Source: Gammaproteobacteria bacterium (GTDB lineage Bacteria > Pseudomonadota > Gammaproteobacteria > SZUA-229). From it: DNA of 64,000 nucleotides. The notes beneath the pieces were generated by a model. That model had not been told where the DNA came from. It was given only the letters and a program-made list of their open reading frames with translations, and did no database searches. Below are positions 9,741 to 18,985 of the stretch, one piece after another. The position numbers were made by a program, and so were the translations under genes. The stretch's first letter is position 1. Each line of letters opens with the position of its first letter. The stretch covers positions 62,001 to 126,000 of the forward strand of contig JADGFA010000003.1 of the NCBI GenBank assembly GCA_016744065.1. The letters run 5' to 3'.

Positions 9741-11921
9741 ATGGCAATAAGTCCTGATCAAACAGAGATTGATGTAAAGGATTTATATGGAGATCCATCC
9801 CGTTTTTTGATATCTGATCTGTGTCGTATAGTTGAAGACTATATGAATGAAGATCAGGTGCGTGATGTGTATCAGGCATACTTATTTGGTGCGCAAGCAC
9901 ATGAAGGTCAATTTCGCCAAACTGGTGAACCCTATATATATCACCCCATTTCAGTAGCTCGCATTCTGGCTGAAATGCATATGGATTCAAAAAGTATCTG
10001 TGCAGCTATTTTGCATGATGTGATTGAAGATACCCCCGCAACTAAAAAAGAAGTCGCTGAAAAATTTGGCGATGATGTTGCAGAGCTTGTGGATGGCGTT
10101 AGTAAGCTTACTGAATTTAAATTCAAAAATAAAAAAGAGCAGCAGGCAATTAATATACAAAAGGTATTAATTGCTATGGCGCGCGATATTCGCGTTATTC
10201 TTATTAAGCTTGCTGATCGATTGCATAATATGCGAACACTGGGTGTAATGCGCCCGGATAAGCGTCGTCGGATTGCTCAGGAAACACTTGATATTTATGT
10301 GCCATTGGCACGGCGTCTGGGTATTAATACCTTAAGGCTTGAACTTGAAGATTTGGGTTTTCGTGCAATGTACCCTATGCGTTATCGGGTTCTTGAGTAT
10401 GCAATGCTTCAGGAAGCGGGTAATAGAAAAGAAGTTATTCATAAAATTCATAATGGCCTGACATTGCGTTTAGATGAGTTAGCTATTGATGCGCAAGTTA
10501 ATTCACGTAGAAAGCACCCTTTTAGTTTATATAAAAAAATGCGCGAGAAGAGTCTGGCGTACCGAAATATTTTTGATGTTTATGGTATGCGGGTTGTTGT
10601 CGATACGGTTGACGACTGTTATCGGGTTTTAGGTGCTGTACATAATTTATTTAAACCGATACCTGGAAAGTTTAAAGACTATATTGCTATTCCAAAAGAA
10701 AATGGCTACCAGTCATTGCACACCGTTCTATTTGGACCTCATGCAATACCAATAGAAGTACAGATCCGTACAAGTGAGATGGATAATTTTGCAGAAACAG
10801 GTATTGCTGCTCACTGGCTATATAAAGAAAACTCAGGTAATGAAATTGATGTGGGTGGACGTACTCGTGAGTGGTTAACGGGCATTTTAGAAATGCAGCA
10901 GGCTGCTGGAGACTCGGTGGAGTTTTTAGAGAATGTGAAAGTAGATTTATTTCCTGATGAGCTTTATGTCTACACGCCAAATGGTGATATTGTTAAACTA
11001 CCCAAAAATGCTACACCTGTCGATTTTGCTTATTCAGTTCATACTGATGTTGGTCATACCTGTGTGGCAAGTAAAGTTGATCATCGCTTTTCTCCATTAG
11101 ATACACCTTTGTATAGCGGGCAAACAATAGAGGTAATTACCTCTGATGGTGCGCACCCGAATCCAGGGTGGCTGGACTTTGTTGTAACGGCAAAAGCTCG
11201 AACGAATATATTAAATTATTTAAAAAATATACGCTCAGAAGATGCTATTGCTCAGGGGCGAAGATTATTGTCTCGTATGCTGTTAGAAAAAAATATTACA
11301 CTTGAAGAGATGCCAGAAGAAAGTTATCAGTTTTTACTGGACGAGTATGGTTTCGTTTCGATGAATCAGTTGCTTGAAGATATTGGTATGGGCAATCGTC
11401 CAGCAGGTTTGGTTGCACGACGTTTATTTCCAGAAGAGCTGGATGAAAAAAATCAGAAAGATGATCAGTCATCAGGTGGATCTCCGCTTGCTATTCAGGG
11501 TACTGAGGGCATGGTGGTTTCTTATGGTAAGTGTTGTCGCCCTATACCTGGAGATCAGATTATTGGAAAGTTAAGTAAAGGGCGTGGTCTTGTTATTCAT
11601 CAGGTGAATTGTAAAAATATTTCCAGTGAACGCCTGCATAATGAAAACATGATTGATGTTAAGTGGGCTTTGGACCCAAGTGGAGAATATTCCTGTCAGT
11701 TAAATTTACATGTGCAAAATGAAAGAGGTGTGTTGGCGCGACTGGCAACAATTATTTCAGATGAATCTGCAAATATAGAGCACGTAGAAGTAGAAGATAA
11801 AGATGGTATATCGACTAATATTTCATTTCTTATTTCAGTTAGTGGGCGAGATCATCTGGCAAAAATTTTACGTCGCCTTAGACGTGTAAGTTCCGTTATG
11901 CGTATAATGAGAATACAGTGA
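9741..11921 (+). CDS. spoT: Bifunctional (p)ppGpp synthetase/hydrolase SpoT
   Basis: The 726-residue protein has the full RelA/SpoT layout. The HD hydrolase domain includes H54, HPISVAR near 68-74 and the H92-D93 pair in AAILHDVIEDT. The synthetase domain has RNIFDVYGMRVV (about 273-285), DYIAIPKENGYQSLHT and an adjacent histidine-rich loop. A TGS domain (VYTPNGDIVKLPKNATPVDF), a zinc-finger-like region (GKCCRPIPGDQI) and a C-terminal ACT domain follow. The intact HD pair implies ppGpp hydrolysis; the synthetase motifs also look intact, so both activities are likely. It is transcribed with gmk and rpoZ and is followed by ridA 19 bases on. Confidence 0.95.
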   Translation: MAISPDQTEIDVKDLYGDPSRFLISDLCRIVEDYMNEDQVRDVYQAYLFGAQAHEGQFRQTGEPYIYHPISVARILAEMHMDSKSICAAILHDVIEDTPATKKEVAEKFGDDVAELVDGVSKLTEFKFKNKKEQQAINIQKVLIAMARDIRVILIKLADRLHNMRTLGVMRPDKRRRIAQETLDIYVPLARRLGINTLRLELEDLGFRAMYPMRYRVLEYAMLQEAGNRKEVIHKIHNGLTLRLDELAIDAQVNSRRKHPFSLYKKMREKSLAYRNIFDVYGMRVVVDTVDDCYRVLGAVHNLFKPIPGKFKDYIAIPKENGYQSLHTVLFGPHAIPIEVQIRTSEMDNFAETGIAAHWLYKENSGNEIDVGGRTREWLTGILEMQQAAGDSVEFLENVKVDLFPDELYVYTPNGDIVKLPKNATPVDFAYSVHTDVGHTCVASKVDHRFSPLDTPLYSGQTIEVITSDGAHPNPGWLDFVVTAKARTNILNYLKNIRSEDAIAQGRRLLSRMLLEKNITLEEMPEESYQFLLDEYGFVSMNQLLEDIGMGNRPAGLVARRLFPEELDEKNQKDDQSSGGSPLAIQGTEGMVVSYGKCCRPIPGDQIIGKLSKGRGLVIHQVNCKNISSERLHNENMIDVKWALDPSGEYSCQLNLHVQNERGVLARLATIISDESANIEHVEVEDKDGISTNISFLISVSGRDHLAKILRRLRRVSSVMRIMRIQ

Positions 11922-11940
11922 ATATAGAGAATGCATTAAT

Positions 11941-12321
11941 ATGAAAAAAGAAATTATTTCTACTGATAAAGCGCCACAGGCTATAGGTACTTATTCACAG
12001 GCTGTAAAAGTTAATAATACTGTTTATATATCAGGTCAGATCCCGCTTATACCTGAAACGATGGAGGTGCTCGATGGATCAGTTGAAGAGCAGATTCATC
12101 AGGTATTTAAAAACTTACAGGCAATAATAACCGAGGCAGAAGGTACGTTTGATAATGTGGTTAAGTTAAATATTTTTTTGACGGATCTGAGTAATTTTCC
12201 AACAGTAAATCAGGTTATGGCTCAATATTTTTCTGAGCCATATCCTGCACGTGCAGCGATAGGTGTAAATGAATTGCCTAAAGCTGTATCAGTAGAGATG
12301 GATGCTATTTTAGAGTTATAA
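11941..12321 (+). CDS. ridA: RidA-family reactive enamine/imine deaminase
   Basis: RidA hydrolyses reactive 2-aminoacrylate-type enamines released by PLP enzymes. The 126-residue protein has APQAIGTYSQAVKVNNTVYI, SGQIPL, a KLNIFLTDLSNF strand and YPARAAIGVNELPK, where the Arg of the ARAA block is the family's catalytic arginine. Length is standard. It sits between spoT and recG, a position occupied by a RidA homologue in many gammaproteobacteria, and is likely co-transcribed with spoT. Confidence 0.93.
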   Translation: MKKEIISTDKAPQAIGTYSQAVKVNNTVYISGQIPLIPETMEVLDGSVEEQIHQVFKNLQAIITEAEGTFDNVVKLNIFLTDLSNFPTVNQVMAQYFSEPYPARAAIGVNELPKAVSVEMDAILEL

Positions 12322-12410
12322 CTTCAAAGAGCAGATATGCCCTGAAGCAGAGTAAAAGTGTTGTTATTTGTAGGTGTGGGCTGTAATTACAAACCTAGTT
12401 ACAGATAATA

Positions 12411-14555
12411 ATGATAAGCATGAGCTCGTATAGGTTACCCGTATTGGTAAATTCCCTTCCCCATTTTAATGATTTGACGCAACTTAAAGGTGTTGGCCCA
12501 AGAGTCCAGGAGCGTTTAAGTAAGCTTGGTTTAAATAATATTCAAGATGTTTTATTTCATTTGCCCTACAGGTATGAAGATCGAACACGTATTGTTCCCG
12601 TGGGATCATTACGTCATGGATATTCTGCTTTAATTGAAGTGACTATAGATTATGCAAAAATTGCTTTTACTCGTAAGGGTAAAAGTCGACGAATGTTATT
12701 ATTACATGTAACCGATGGTACAGGGAGCCTGTTGTTGCGGTTTTTTTATTTTAATAAACAGCAACAACAAGCGTTGGTTGAGGGTACAAAGCTACGTTGT
12801 TTTGGTGATGTACGTTATGGCTCGTCATCTCTTGAAATAGTGCATCCAGAATATACACAAATAAATGCAGAAACATCTGAGCCCGTTGACGATTCATTAA
12901 CACCGGTGTATCCCGTAACAGATGGTATTAGTCAGATTTTGTTGAGGCGTTTATCTGGGCAGTGTCTGGACTTGCTAAAGGAAGAAGCGCTTCTTCCTGA
13001 TTATTTGGACTTGCCTGTGTTGGGGCAGAAAAAGCATTACTCACTTGCCAGAGCATTAAAGTATGTTCACAGGCCGCCAGCAGATGCAAACGTTAATCAG
13101 TTGTTTGAAGTGAAGCATGCCTCTCAGTTGCGTTTAATATTTGAAGAGTTGTTGGCTCAGCATTTAAGTTTGCAAACTTTACGTAAAAAAAATAGAAAAT
13201 ATTCTGCCGTTAGCCTTAAAAGTAATAATTATTTTTTATATCAGTTTATAGAATCATTGCCATTTGAATTGACCATGGCGCAACAGAAAGTTAATCAGGC
13301 TATTCTTCAGGATCTTGAATCGGGTGTGCCAATGATGCGTCTGGTGCAGGGTGATGTTGGCTCAGGAAAAACGGTTGTTGCTGCGCTTGCATGTTTAAAA
13401 ACGGTTGAGTCGGGTATGCAGGCTGCAATTATGGCGCCGACAGAAATATTAGCTGAGCAGCATTATAAAAATTTTACCAACTGGTTTGAGTCATTAGGTA
13501 TAGAGGTTGCCTGGCTTTCTGGTCAGATAAAAGGTAAAAAAAGAAACCAGGTATTAAGCAAAATTTTAGATGGAAGCGCTCAGGTCATTGTAGGAACACA
13601 TGCCTTATTTCAAAATGATGTGCAATATAAGTGCCTGGCGCTTGCAATTACTGATGAGCAGCATCGTTTTGGTGTGCAGCAACGTATGGCTCTGGCAAAA
13701 AAAGCAAATATTAAAAATAAACTGAATAAATTAGCGCATCAGTTAATTATGACAGCAACACCTATTCCTCGTAGTTTGGCAATGACGGCTTATGCGGATC
13801 TTGACTATTCAGTGATTGATGAACTGCCGCCGGGAAGAAAGCCAATAACAACGGTTGTGGTGCAGCAGGAAAGGCGAGAGGAAATTTTAGAGCGAATATA
13901 TAAAGCCTGTAGTAAAGGTAAACAGGCTTATTGGGTATGTACTCTGGTTGAAGAGTCTGAGTCATTACAGTGTCAGGCGGCACAGAATACAGCGGAAATT
14001 TTACAGAATGTATTACCTGATATTAATGTTGGATTAATTCACGGGCGGTTAAAAGCGGATGAAAAAGCCAGTTTGATGCAGGACTTTAAGGATGGTATTA
14101 CGCAGTTACTGGTTGCAACAACCGTAATTGAGGTAGGTGTCGATGTACCTAACGCAAGTTTGATGATTATTGAGAATGCAGAACGATTAGGCTTGTCTCA
14201 GCTGCATCAGTTACGAGGCAGGGTTGGCAGGGGAGAGGAGGCGAGTCATTGTGTGCTGATGTTCAAAAGCCCTCTAAGCGAACAGGCAAAAGAGAGGCTG
14301 GCAATTATGCGAAAAACAAATGATGGCTTTGAAATTGCCAAAAAAGACCTGCAGTTAAGGGGGCCGGGTGAGGTGCTGGGAACACGTCAGACAGGCCTGA
14401 TTCAGTTAAAAATTGCCGACATAGTACGTGATGAATATATGCTTAATGAAGTGAAAGTCATGGCCCAGAGTTTATTGGGTGAGTCACCTGAAAAGGTGAA
14501 AGCTCTGATTGACCGATGGGTCGGTGTCGCACAGCAATATGTAAATGTGGGGTAG
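12411..14555 (+). CDS. recG: ATP-dependent DNA helicase RecG
   Basis: RecG remodels stalled replication forks and branch-migrates Holliday junctions. The 714 residues comprise an N-terminal wedge/OB domain (LKGVGPRVQERLSKLGL near 25-41, then an OB fold), a helicase core with GDVGSGKT (about 313), the DEQH box followed by RFG (about 415), MTATPIPRSLAMT and VGVDVPNASLMII, and a C-terminal region with QLRGRVGRG and FEIAKKDLQLRGPGE. Two ATGs (12411 and 12420) are possible; neither has a strong ribosome binding site. An 89-base gap separates it from ridA. Confidence 0.96.
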   Translation: MISMSSYRLPVLVNSLPHFNDLTQLKGVGPRVQERLSKLGLNNIQDVLFHLPYRYEDRTRIVPVGSLRHGYSALIEVTIDYAKIAFTRKGKSRRMLLLHVTDGTGSLLLRFFYFNKQQQQALVEGTKLRCFGDVRYGSSSLEIVHPEYTQINAETSEPVDDSLTPVYPVTDGISQILLRRLSGQCLDLLKEEALLPDYLDLPVLGQKKHYSLARALKYVHRPPADANVNQLFEVKHASQLRLIFEELLAQHLSLQTLRKKNRKYSAVSLKSNNYFLYQFIESLPFELTMAQQKVNQAILQDLESGVPMMRLVQGDVGSGKTVVAALACLKTVESGMQAAIMAPTEILAEQHYKNFTNWFESLGIEVAWLSGQIKGKKRNQVLSKILDGSAQVIVGTHALFQNDVQYKCLALAITDEQHRFGVQQRMALAKKANIKNKLNKLAHQLIMTATPIPRSLAMTAYADLDYSVIDELPPGRKPITTVVVQQERREEILERIYKACSKGKQAYWVCTLVEESESLQCQAAQNTAEILQNVLPDINVGLIHGRLKADEKASLMQDFKDGITQLLVATTVIEVGVDVPNASLMIIENAERLGLSQLHQLRGRVGRGEEASHCVLMFKSPLSEQAKERLAIMRKTNDGFEIAKKDLQLRGPGEVLGTRQTGLIQLKIADIVRDEYMLNEVKVMAQSLLGESPEKVKALIDRWVGVAQQYVNVG

Positions 14556-14816
14556 TCACCTGTAAGGGCTTATAGTAATAGAGATACAGAAATGGTGTGT
14601 TTAGTCTGTGTCTTTTGTTCCTTAAGCCTGCATTTATATTGCAATATGTTGTTTAAAAACATTCTGAGTGCTGGCTTAAAGAAAGAATGTAGTTGTATAT
14701 AAATATTTTAACTGTAACACACTGAAATAGTTCTAATTTCAGGTAGCTATTCATCATTTACTCGTCTATTTTTAATAGATGAAATATATATATCCTATAA
14801 GTTGCGGGAACTCCAG

Positions 14817-16691
14817 ATGTTGGGAATGATAGATGACGCTGGGTTGTTCGAGAGTAGTAAAGATCATGCCAAAATCTGGCGTGAACAAATCCGACTTGTT
14901 GAAGAGAATTCTGTACTTAGTAATATTGTCAGCTTTGTTATTGCCGTATTACTGGCACTGGTCTTATGGCACGATGAATCTCATAATTTGATTGTTTTCT
15001 GGTTGTCATACATGTCTGTAATAACATTTATCAGGCTTGTTATGGGATATATGCAGAAAAATGGAGAAACCAATAATCTAGTCCATGATGTCTTTGGCCG
15101 CTGGTATTTAGTGGCAATATTATTAACCGCTTTTGGCTGGGGTATGGCAGGTTACCTGTTGTATCCAGCAAGCCCACCACAACAGTTAGTCCTTGGTTTT
15201 GTTCTTGCAGGTATCGCTTCAGGTGGTGTTTCTGTAATGGCACCAATACTTAAGCTATATTATTTGTATTTATTTCTGGTTATATTTCCACTCACAGTTC
15301 AGCTTTTTATGGCAGGTGATGAGTTTACTATTCTGGCTCTGATGACGGTTATATATATGTTTGTAATGGCCAGTATTGGGGCGCGCATTAATAAAACAGT
15401 TCTGAAGTCGCTGGAAGTGCGTTTTCATAATGAGTCATTGATAAAGTTTATGAGTCAGGCACGAAATGATTCAGAGGATCTGAATGAAGAGTTATCAAAA
15501 GAAATTGAACAAAGAAAACGAGCAGAGAAAGAGCTACATAAAGCGAAGGAAGTGGCTGAAGCGGCAAGCAAAACTAAAAGTGAGTTTCTTGCAAATATGA
15601 GCCATGAAATACGCACACCAATGAATGGGATTTTAGGAACTTTACAGTTATTGCAGGGTTCTGAGCTGAATATAAGTCAAAGAGAGTATGTTGGTATTGC
15701 ATACAGCTCAGGTGAAGCTTTACTTTCACTGTTAAACGATATTCTTGATTTTTCAAAAATTGAAGCAGGAAAGCTTAGGCTTGAATATATACCTTTCAAC
15801 TTACAAAATTTAACCAGAGATTTAACTGTACTGCTTAAACAAAAGGCGGATGAGCGAGATGTTGAGCTGATAAGTGAATTTGATTCTGAAATACCGATGG
15901 TAATAAAAGGCGACTCTGTTCGAATCAGGCAGATTCTTGCAAACCTTATGACGAATGCGATTAAGTTTACTGAAAAAGGCAAAGTCACAGTAAAGGCAAT
16001 TATTCTGGAAAAAACAGAAAAATCCATTCGAATACGGCTTGAGGTAAATGATACAGGTATAGGGATAGCTGAAGAGTCCCAACGTAAATTATTTAACTCG
16101 TTTACACAGGCAGATGGTTCAACCACGCGCAAATACGGTGGCACTGGTTTGGGTCTGGCGATTGTAAGGCAGTTGGTAACCATGATGCGCGGACGACTGG
16201 GTGTGGAAAGTGAAGAGGGTAAAGGGGCATGTTTCTGGATTGAAATAACGTTTGAAATACCCGTTGATGTAGAATTAGAAAAAGAGCAGGAGGCACCTCA
16301 GGAGGTTATTGAGCTGCTTGAGGGTAAAGTGCTGTTGGTTGAAGATAACCCTGTTAATCAGCTTGTCGCTAAAAAAATGCTAGAAAAGGTAGGCTTGAGT
16401 TTTGAAGTGGTTAATGATGGTGAAAAAGCTATAAGTAGATTGAAGTTACCACATAATTTTAATTTAGTATTAATGGATTGCCAAATGCCGGTAATGGATG
16501 GTTATGAAGCGACCCAAGCTTTGAGAAAGCATGAAGAGGATAATGAGAGTAAGCATCTTCCCGTTATTGCTATGACGGCAAATGCAATGGAAGGTGATAA
16601 GGATAAGTGCCTTGCTGCAGGTATGGATGATTATGTATCAAAGCCAGTAAACCAGCAATCACTTAAAGAAACCCTGGTTAAGTGGTTATAA
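14817..16691 (+). CDS. Membrane hybrid sensor histidine kinase with receiver domain
   Basis: The 624-residue kinase begins with about six hydrophobic helices (about 30-205) that form an integral-membrane sensor with no large periplasmic domain. A coiled coil follows, then HisKA with [17 protein letters not shown] (phospho-acceptor H263), HATPase_c with [17 protein letters not shown] and [10 protein letters not shown], and a C-terminal receiver with D554 in [14 protein letters not shown] and a late SKP lysine. No HPt domain is present, so phosphoryl transfer must go to a separate partner. I chose the ATG at 14817, preceded by GCGGGA; a TTG five codons upstream is possible. The membrane domain resembles that of the GGDEF protein at 49825. 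The signal is unknown. Confidence 0.88.
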   Translation: MLGMIDDAGLFESSKDHAKIWREQIRLVEENSVLSNIVSFVIAVLLALVLWHDESHNLIVFWLSYMSVITFIRLVMGYMQKNGETNNLVHDVFGRWYLVAILLTAFGWGMAGYLLYPASPPQQLVLGFVLAGIASGGVSVMAPILKLYYLYLFLVIFPLTVQLFMAGDEFTILALMTVIYMFVMASIGARINKTVLKSLEVRFHNESLIKFMSQARNDSEDLNEELSKEIEQRKRAEKELHKAKEVAEAASKTKSEFLANMSHEIRTPMNGILGTLQLLQGSELNISQREYVGIAYSSGEALLSLLNDILDFSKIEAGKLRLEYIPFNLQNLTRDLTVLLKQKADERDVELISEFDSEIPMVIKGDSVRIRQILANLMTNAIKFTEKGKVTVKAIILEKTEKSIRIRLEVNDTGIGIAEESQRKLFNSFTQADGSTTRKYGGTGLGLAIVRQLVTMMRGRLGVESEEGKGACFWIEITFEIPVDVELEKEQEAPQEVIELLEGKVLLVEDNPVNQLVAKKMLEKVGLSFEVVNDGEKAISRLKLPHNFNLVLMDCQMPVMDGYEATQALRKHEEDNESKHLPVIAMTANAMEGDKDKCLAAGMDDYVSKPVNQQSLKETLVKWL

Positions 16692-16739
16692 TTTTAAAGT
16701 GGTGTAAAATCATTTACTCTAAAATTATGTAGTACAAAA

Positions 16740-17282
16740 ATGTCGGGTCATCACACACGGTTACATTGGTGTAATCAAAAACACTGTTTTTTAATGGCAT
16801 CTAATGATGAAATTAAATCATGGCTATTTGATTCTGGTTCATTAACAGCGCGTTTAATAAATTACTGTGATGGAAAGTTTTCAGTAAAGGTGCTGTCTGT
16901 TAAAAGAGCGACGCCGACGCCTGATGAAATAAAGGCTTTAAATTTAAAAACAAGAAGTCAGGCGATTATACGCCAGGTTTTATTATTGTGTGATGGTCAA
17001 CCGGTTGTTTATGCGAGAACAGTAATTCCTGTATCAAGTATGCGTGGTGCATTGCGAGGTATTATATTACTAGGAAATAAATCACTGGGAGCTGTTTTGT
17101 TTGCAGATAAAAAAATGCGCCGTAAGCCAGTGGAAGTCACTTCAGTCAACGCCTCCCATGCGTGTTATGCCTGGACCGGATATTCTGGAAAAGAATCTAT
17201 CTGGGGTAGACGTTCTGTTTTTATTCTTAAAAATCAGGAATTACTGGTAAGTGAATTTTTTTTACCTGACTTGCTAAAATAA
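16740..17282 (+). CDS. ubiC: Chorismate-pyruvate lyase
   Basis: UbiC converts chorismate to 4-hydroxybenzoate and pyruvate, the entry to ubiquinone synthesis. The 180-residue protein shows the UbiC order: WLFDSGSLTARL near the start, RQVLLLCDGQPVVYARTVIP in the middle, GNKSLGAVLF, and a C-terminal WGRRSVFILKNQELLVSEFF block. It lies alone between a sensor kinase and a convergent two-component pair; ubiA is 45 kb away, whereas E. coli has ubiC-ubiA together. The start fits family length, though no clear ribosome binding site is seen. Its last 18 coding bases form one arm of a long hairpin. Confidence 0.9.
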   Translation: MSGHHTRLHWCNQKHCFLMASNDEIKSWLFDSGSLTARLINYCDGKFSVKVLSVKRATPTPDEIKALNLKTRSQAIIRQVLLLCDGQPVVYARTVIPVSSMRGALRGIILLGNKSLGAVLFADKKMRRKPVEVTSVNASHACYAWTGYSGKESIWGRRSVFILKNQELLVSEFFLPDLLK

Positions 17283-17316
17283 ATACTGTAAGAAATTTTT
17301 ATTTTAGCAAGTCAGG
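17265..17316. terminator. 19-bp perfect inverted repeat across the ubiC stop codon
   Basis: CCTGACTTGCTAAAATAAA (17265-17283) is repeated as its exact reverse complement at 17298-17316, with a 14-base loop. The left arm includes the final codons and stop of ubiC. The right arm is not followed by a clear T-run on either strand, so it may be an mRNA-stabilising hairpin or a shared terminator for the convergent ubiC and response-regulator genes rather than a classical intrinsic terminator. Confidence 0.6.
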
Positions 17317-17368
17317 AATAGTCCCGTTAAGGATGTAGCGTTGTCGGATATTAATAAGCTCCGTTTAT

Positions 17369-18004
17369 TTACGGTTTAACAAGTCCAAGTCGTAGTGCTT
17401 CCAGTGTAGCCTGAGCACGGTTAGATACATTCAGTTTGCCATAAATGCTTTTCAGGTGGCTTGCCACAGTATTTGAGGTTATACCTAAAATTTCAGCTGC
17501 TTCATTTCTGCTTAAACCTTTAGCTATTGCGCTGAGTATTTCTTTTTCACGCTTGGACAGATCAGGTTTGTCTGAAGGTTGTATGTCACTGTGAAAATGA
17601 TTGATCATTTTACGTGCAATAGCGGGTGAGATAGGTGGTTCACCTTTAATTATGCCCTGAAGGCTCTGTATGAATTCATCCGTGGTCTGTTCTTTTAGCA
17701 GGTAGCCTTGAGCACCTGCTTCCAGGGCGGGGAATAGATAATTATCATCATCAAAAATAGTTGCTACAACACAATAAGTATCTGGGGATTTCTGGTTAAT
17801 TTCACTGATAATCTCGACACCATTACCATCAGGTAAATTCAGATCAATCAAGGCAAGATCAAGCTGATTGTCATTAATTATTTTTCGGGCCTGTGCCAAA
17901 CTGGATGCTTCAAATAACTCCACTTCAACAAAAGCCTGTCGAATTATTTCGGTTAGCCATTCACGTGTTTCTGGGTGGTCTTCTAAAATGAGTACATTTT
18001 GCAT
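17369..18004 (-). CDS. NarL/LuxR-type response regulator
   Basis: A 211-residue two-domain regulator. The receiver (about 1-120) has the acidic pair in ILEDH, phospho-acceptor D54 in LIDLNLPDG, a conserved Thr in VVATIF and Lys in YLLKEQ. The C-terminal LuxR helix-turn-helix (about 148-205) has SKREKEILSAIAKGLSRNEA, then a recognition helix SNTVASHLKSIYGKL. It is 4 bases downstream of the histidine kinase gene, so the two form a cognate pair. Target genes are unknown; the neighbouring SCP2-like gene and ubiC are the nearest candidates. Confidence 0.92.
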   Translation of the reverse strand: MQNVLILEDHPETREWLTEIIRQAFVEVELFEASSLAQARKIINDNQLDLALIDLNLPDGNGVEIISEINQKSPDTYCVVATIFDDDNYLFPALEAGAQGYLLKEQTTDEFIQSLQGIIKGEPPISPAIARKMINHFHSDIQPSDKPDLSKREKEILSAIAKGLSRNEAAEILGITSNTVASHLKSIYGKLNVSNRAQATLEALRLGLVKP

Positions 18005-18008
18005 ATTA

Positions 18009-18929
18009 TTATCCAGTATGATCAGATATCATAAAATTTATTCTTACACAACTGCCTCTGTTTTCACCGGTTTCCGGGTCATTCAGGTTAAACCAGTTGG
18101 CGTTGCCGCTTAGTTCCTGGGCTCTTGTCCTGATGTTATTTAAGCCTTTGCCAGGAATACAGTTTTTTAAATCGAAGCCCTGGCCGTTATCACTCACTTC
18201 AACGGTAAGTTGTCGTTGCTTTAACTCAATAATAATTTCCATAAACTGTGCGTTAGCATGTCTAATAACATTGGTTGTTACTTCATGCAGCATTCGATTT
18301 AAATTTATGTGCTGCCTGGGCGTAAAGCTTAAGTCCTTCAAGTTTTCGCTCTGGTGCCATATCAATTGCATACCGATGGAGTTTAGACGATCCTGTATTT
18401 CAGATCTGGCATCAGTAATAGCGTCTAGTATCGATGCTGTTGATTTATTGTCAAGAGTATAGATGGCATTTCTGAGTGATTTAAGGATACTGCGTGACAG
18501 GGCAATGGTATGTTCGTCTTTTACGCTATGAATTAAGGTTAGCATACGCGCAGCGACATCATCATGCAGGTCTCGAGCGATACGTAGGCGTTCTTCTGTT
18601 GCGCCTTTCTCTACAGCCTCTTCTATGGTGATGAATTGTTTCGTTAGTTTTAAAAGGGAGTTGGCAAGCTCAATATCATCTGTGTTGAACTGCGTGGCGG
18701 AGTTAGATGGGGTCAGTATATAGCTGTGTTTAAGTAATATAGAGGGTACTTCAAGGACTTTGCTTTGTTCATTGATTTGACATTCTGTAACTGGATGAGT
18801 TGAATGTGAAAGTTTACAGTCTGAAAAAAAACGTTGCAGTATTGATTTCCAGCGGTTATCTATGGAGGTGCCACTACTGGAAAATTCTTCAATTAAAAAA
18901 GGTAAGTTTTTTTCCAGACTCTTATGCAC
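18009..18929 (-). CDS. Soluble NarX-type sensor histidine kinase
   Basis: A 306-residue kinase with no transmembrane segment, so it senses a cytoplasmic signal or acts through a partner. Residues 1-110 are an unrecognised N-terminal region containing three cysteines. HisKA_3 follows with ERLRIARDLHDDVAARML (H122), then HATPase_c with HEVTTNVIRHANA, VEVSDNGQGFD and a GKGLNNIRTRA block. The start is GTG at 18929 with only a weak ribosome binding site; the frame is open slightly further upstream but no better start is seen. It is translated just before its response regulator. A 21-base palindrome lies 23 bases upstream of the start. Confidence 0.87.
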   Translation of the reverse strand: MHKSLEKNLPFLIEEFSSSGTSIDNRWKSILQRFFSDCKLSHSTHPVTECQINEQSKVLEVPSILLKHSYILTPSNSATQFNTDDIELANSLLKLTKQFITIEEAVEKGATEERLRIARDLHDDVAARMLTLIHSVKDEHTIALSRSILKSLRNAIYTLDNKSTASILDAITDARSEIQDRLNSIGMQLIWHQSENLKDLSFTPRQHINLNRMLHEVTTNVIRHANAQFMEIIIELKQRQLTVEVSDNGQGFDLKNCIPGKGLNNIRTRAQELSGNANWFNLNDPETGENRGSCVRINFMISDHTG

Positions 18930-18951
18930 AGAGGGTGACCTGTTGTTTATA

Positions 18952-18972
18952 TAACTCTAAATATTAGAGTTA
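18952..18972. promoter_or_regulatory. Short perfect palindrome upstream of the soluble kinase gene
   Basis: TAACTCTAA (18952-18960) and TTAGAGTTA (18964-18972) flank a 3-base centre. The position, between two minus-strand genes and just before the kinase start, suits either an operator for autoregulation or a small hairpin that processes the transcript. There is no T-run, so a terminator is unlikely. Confidence 0.4.
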
Positions 18973-18985
18973 CTTCTATAAGTGA

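Noticed and set aside
9541-9990. A 149-codon minus-strand frame
   Set aside because: Antisense across rpoZ and spoT, both certain genes.
15677-16183. A 168-codon minus-strand frame
   Set aside because: Antisense of the histidine kinase HATPase region; no family resemblance.
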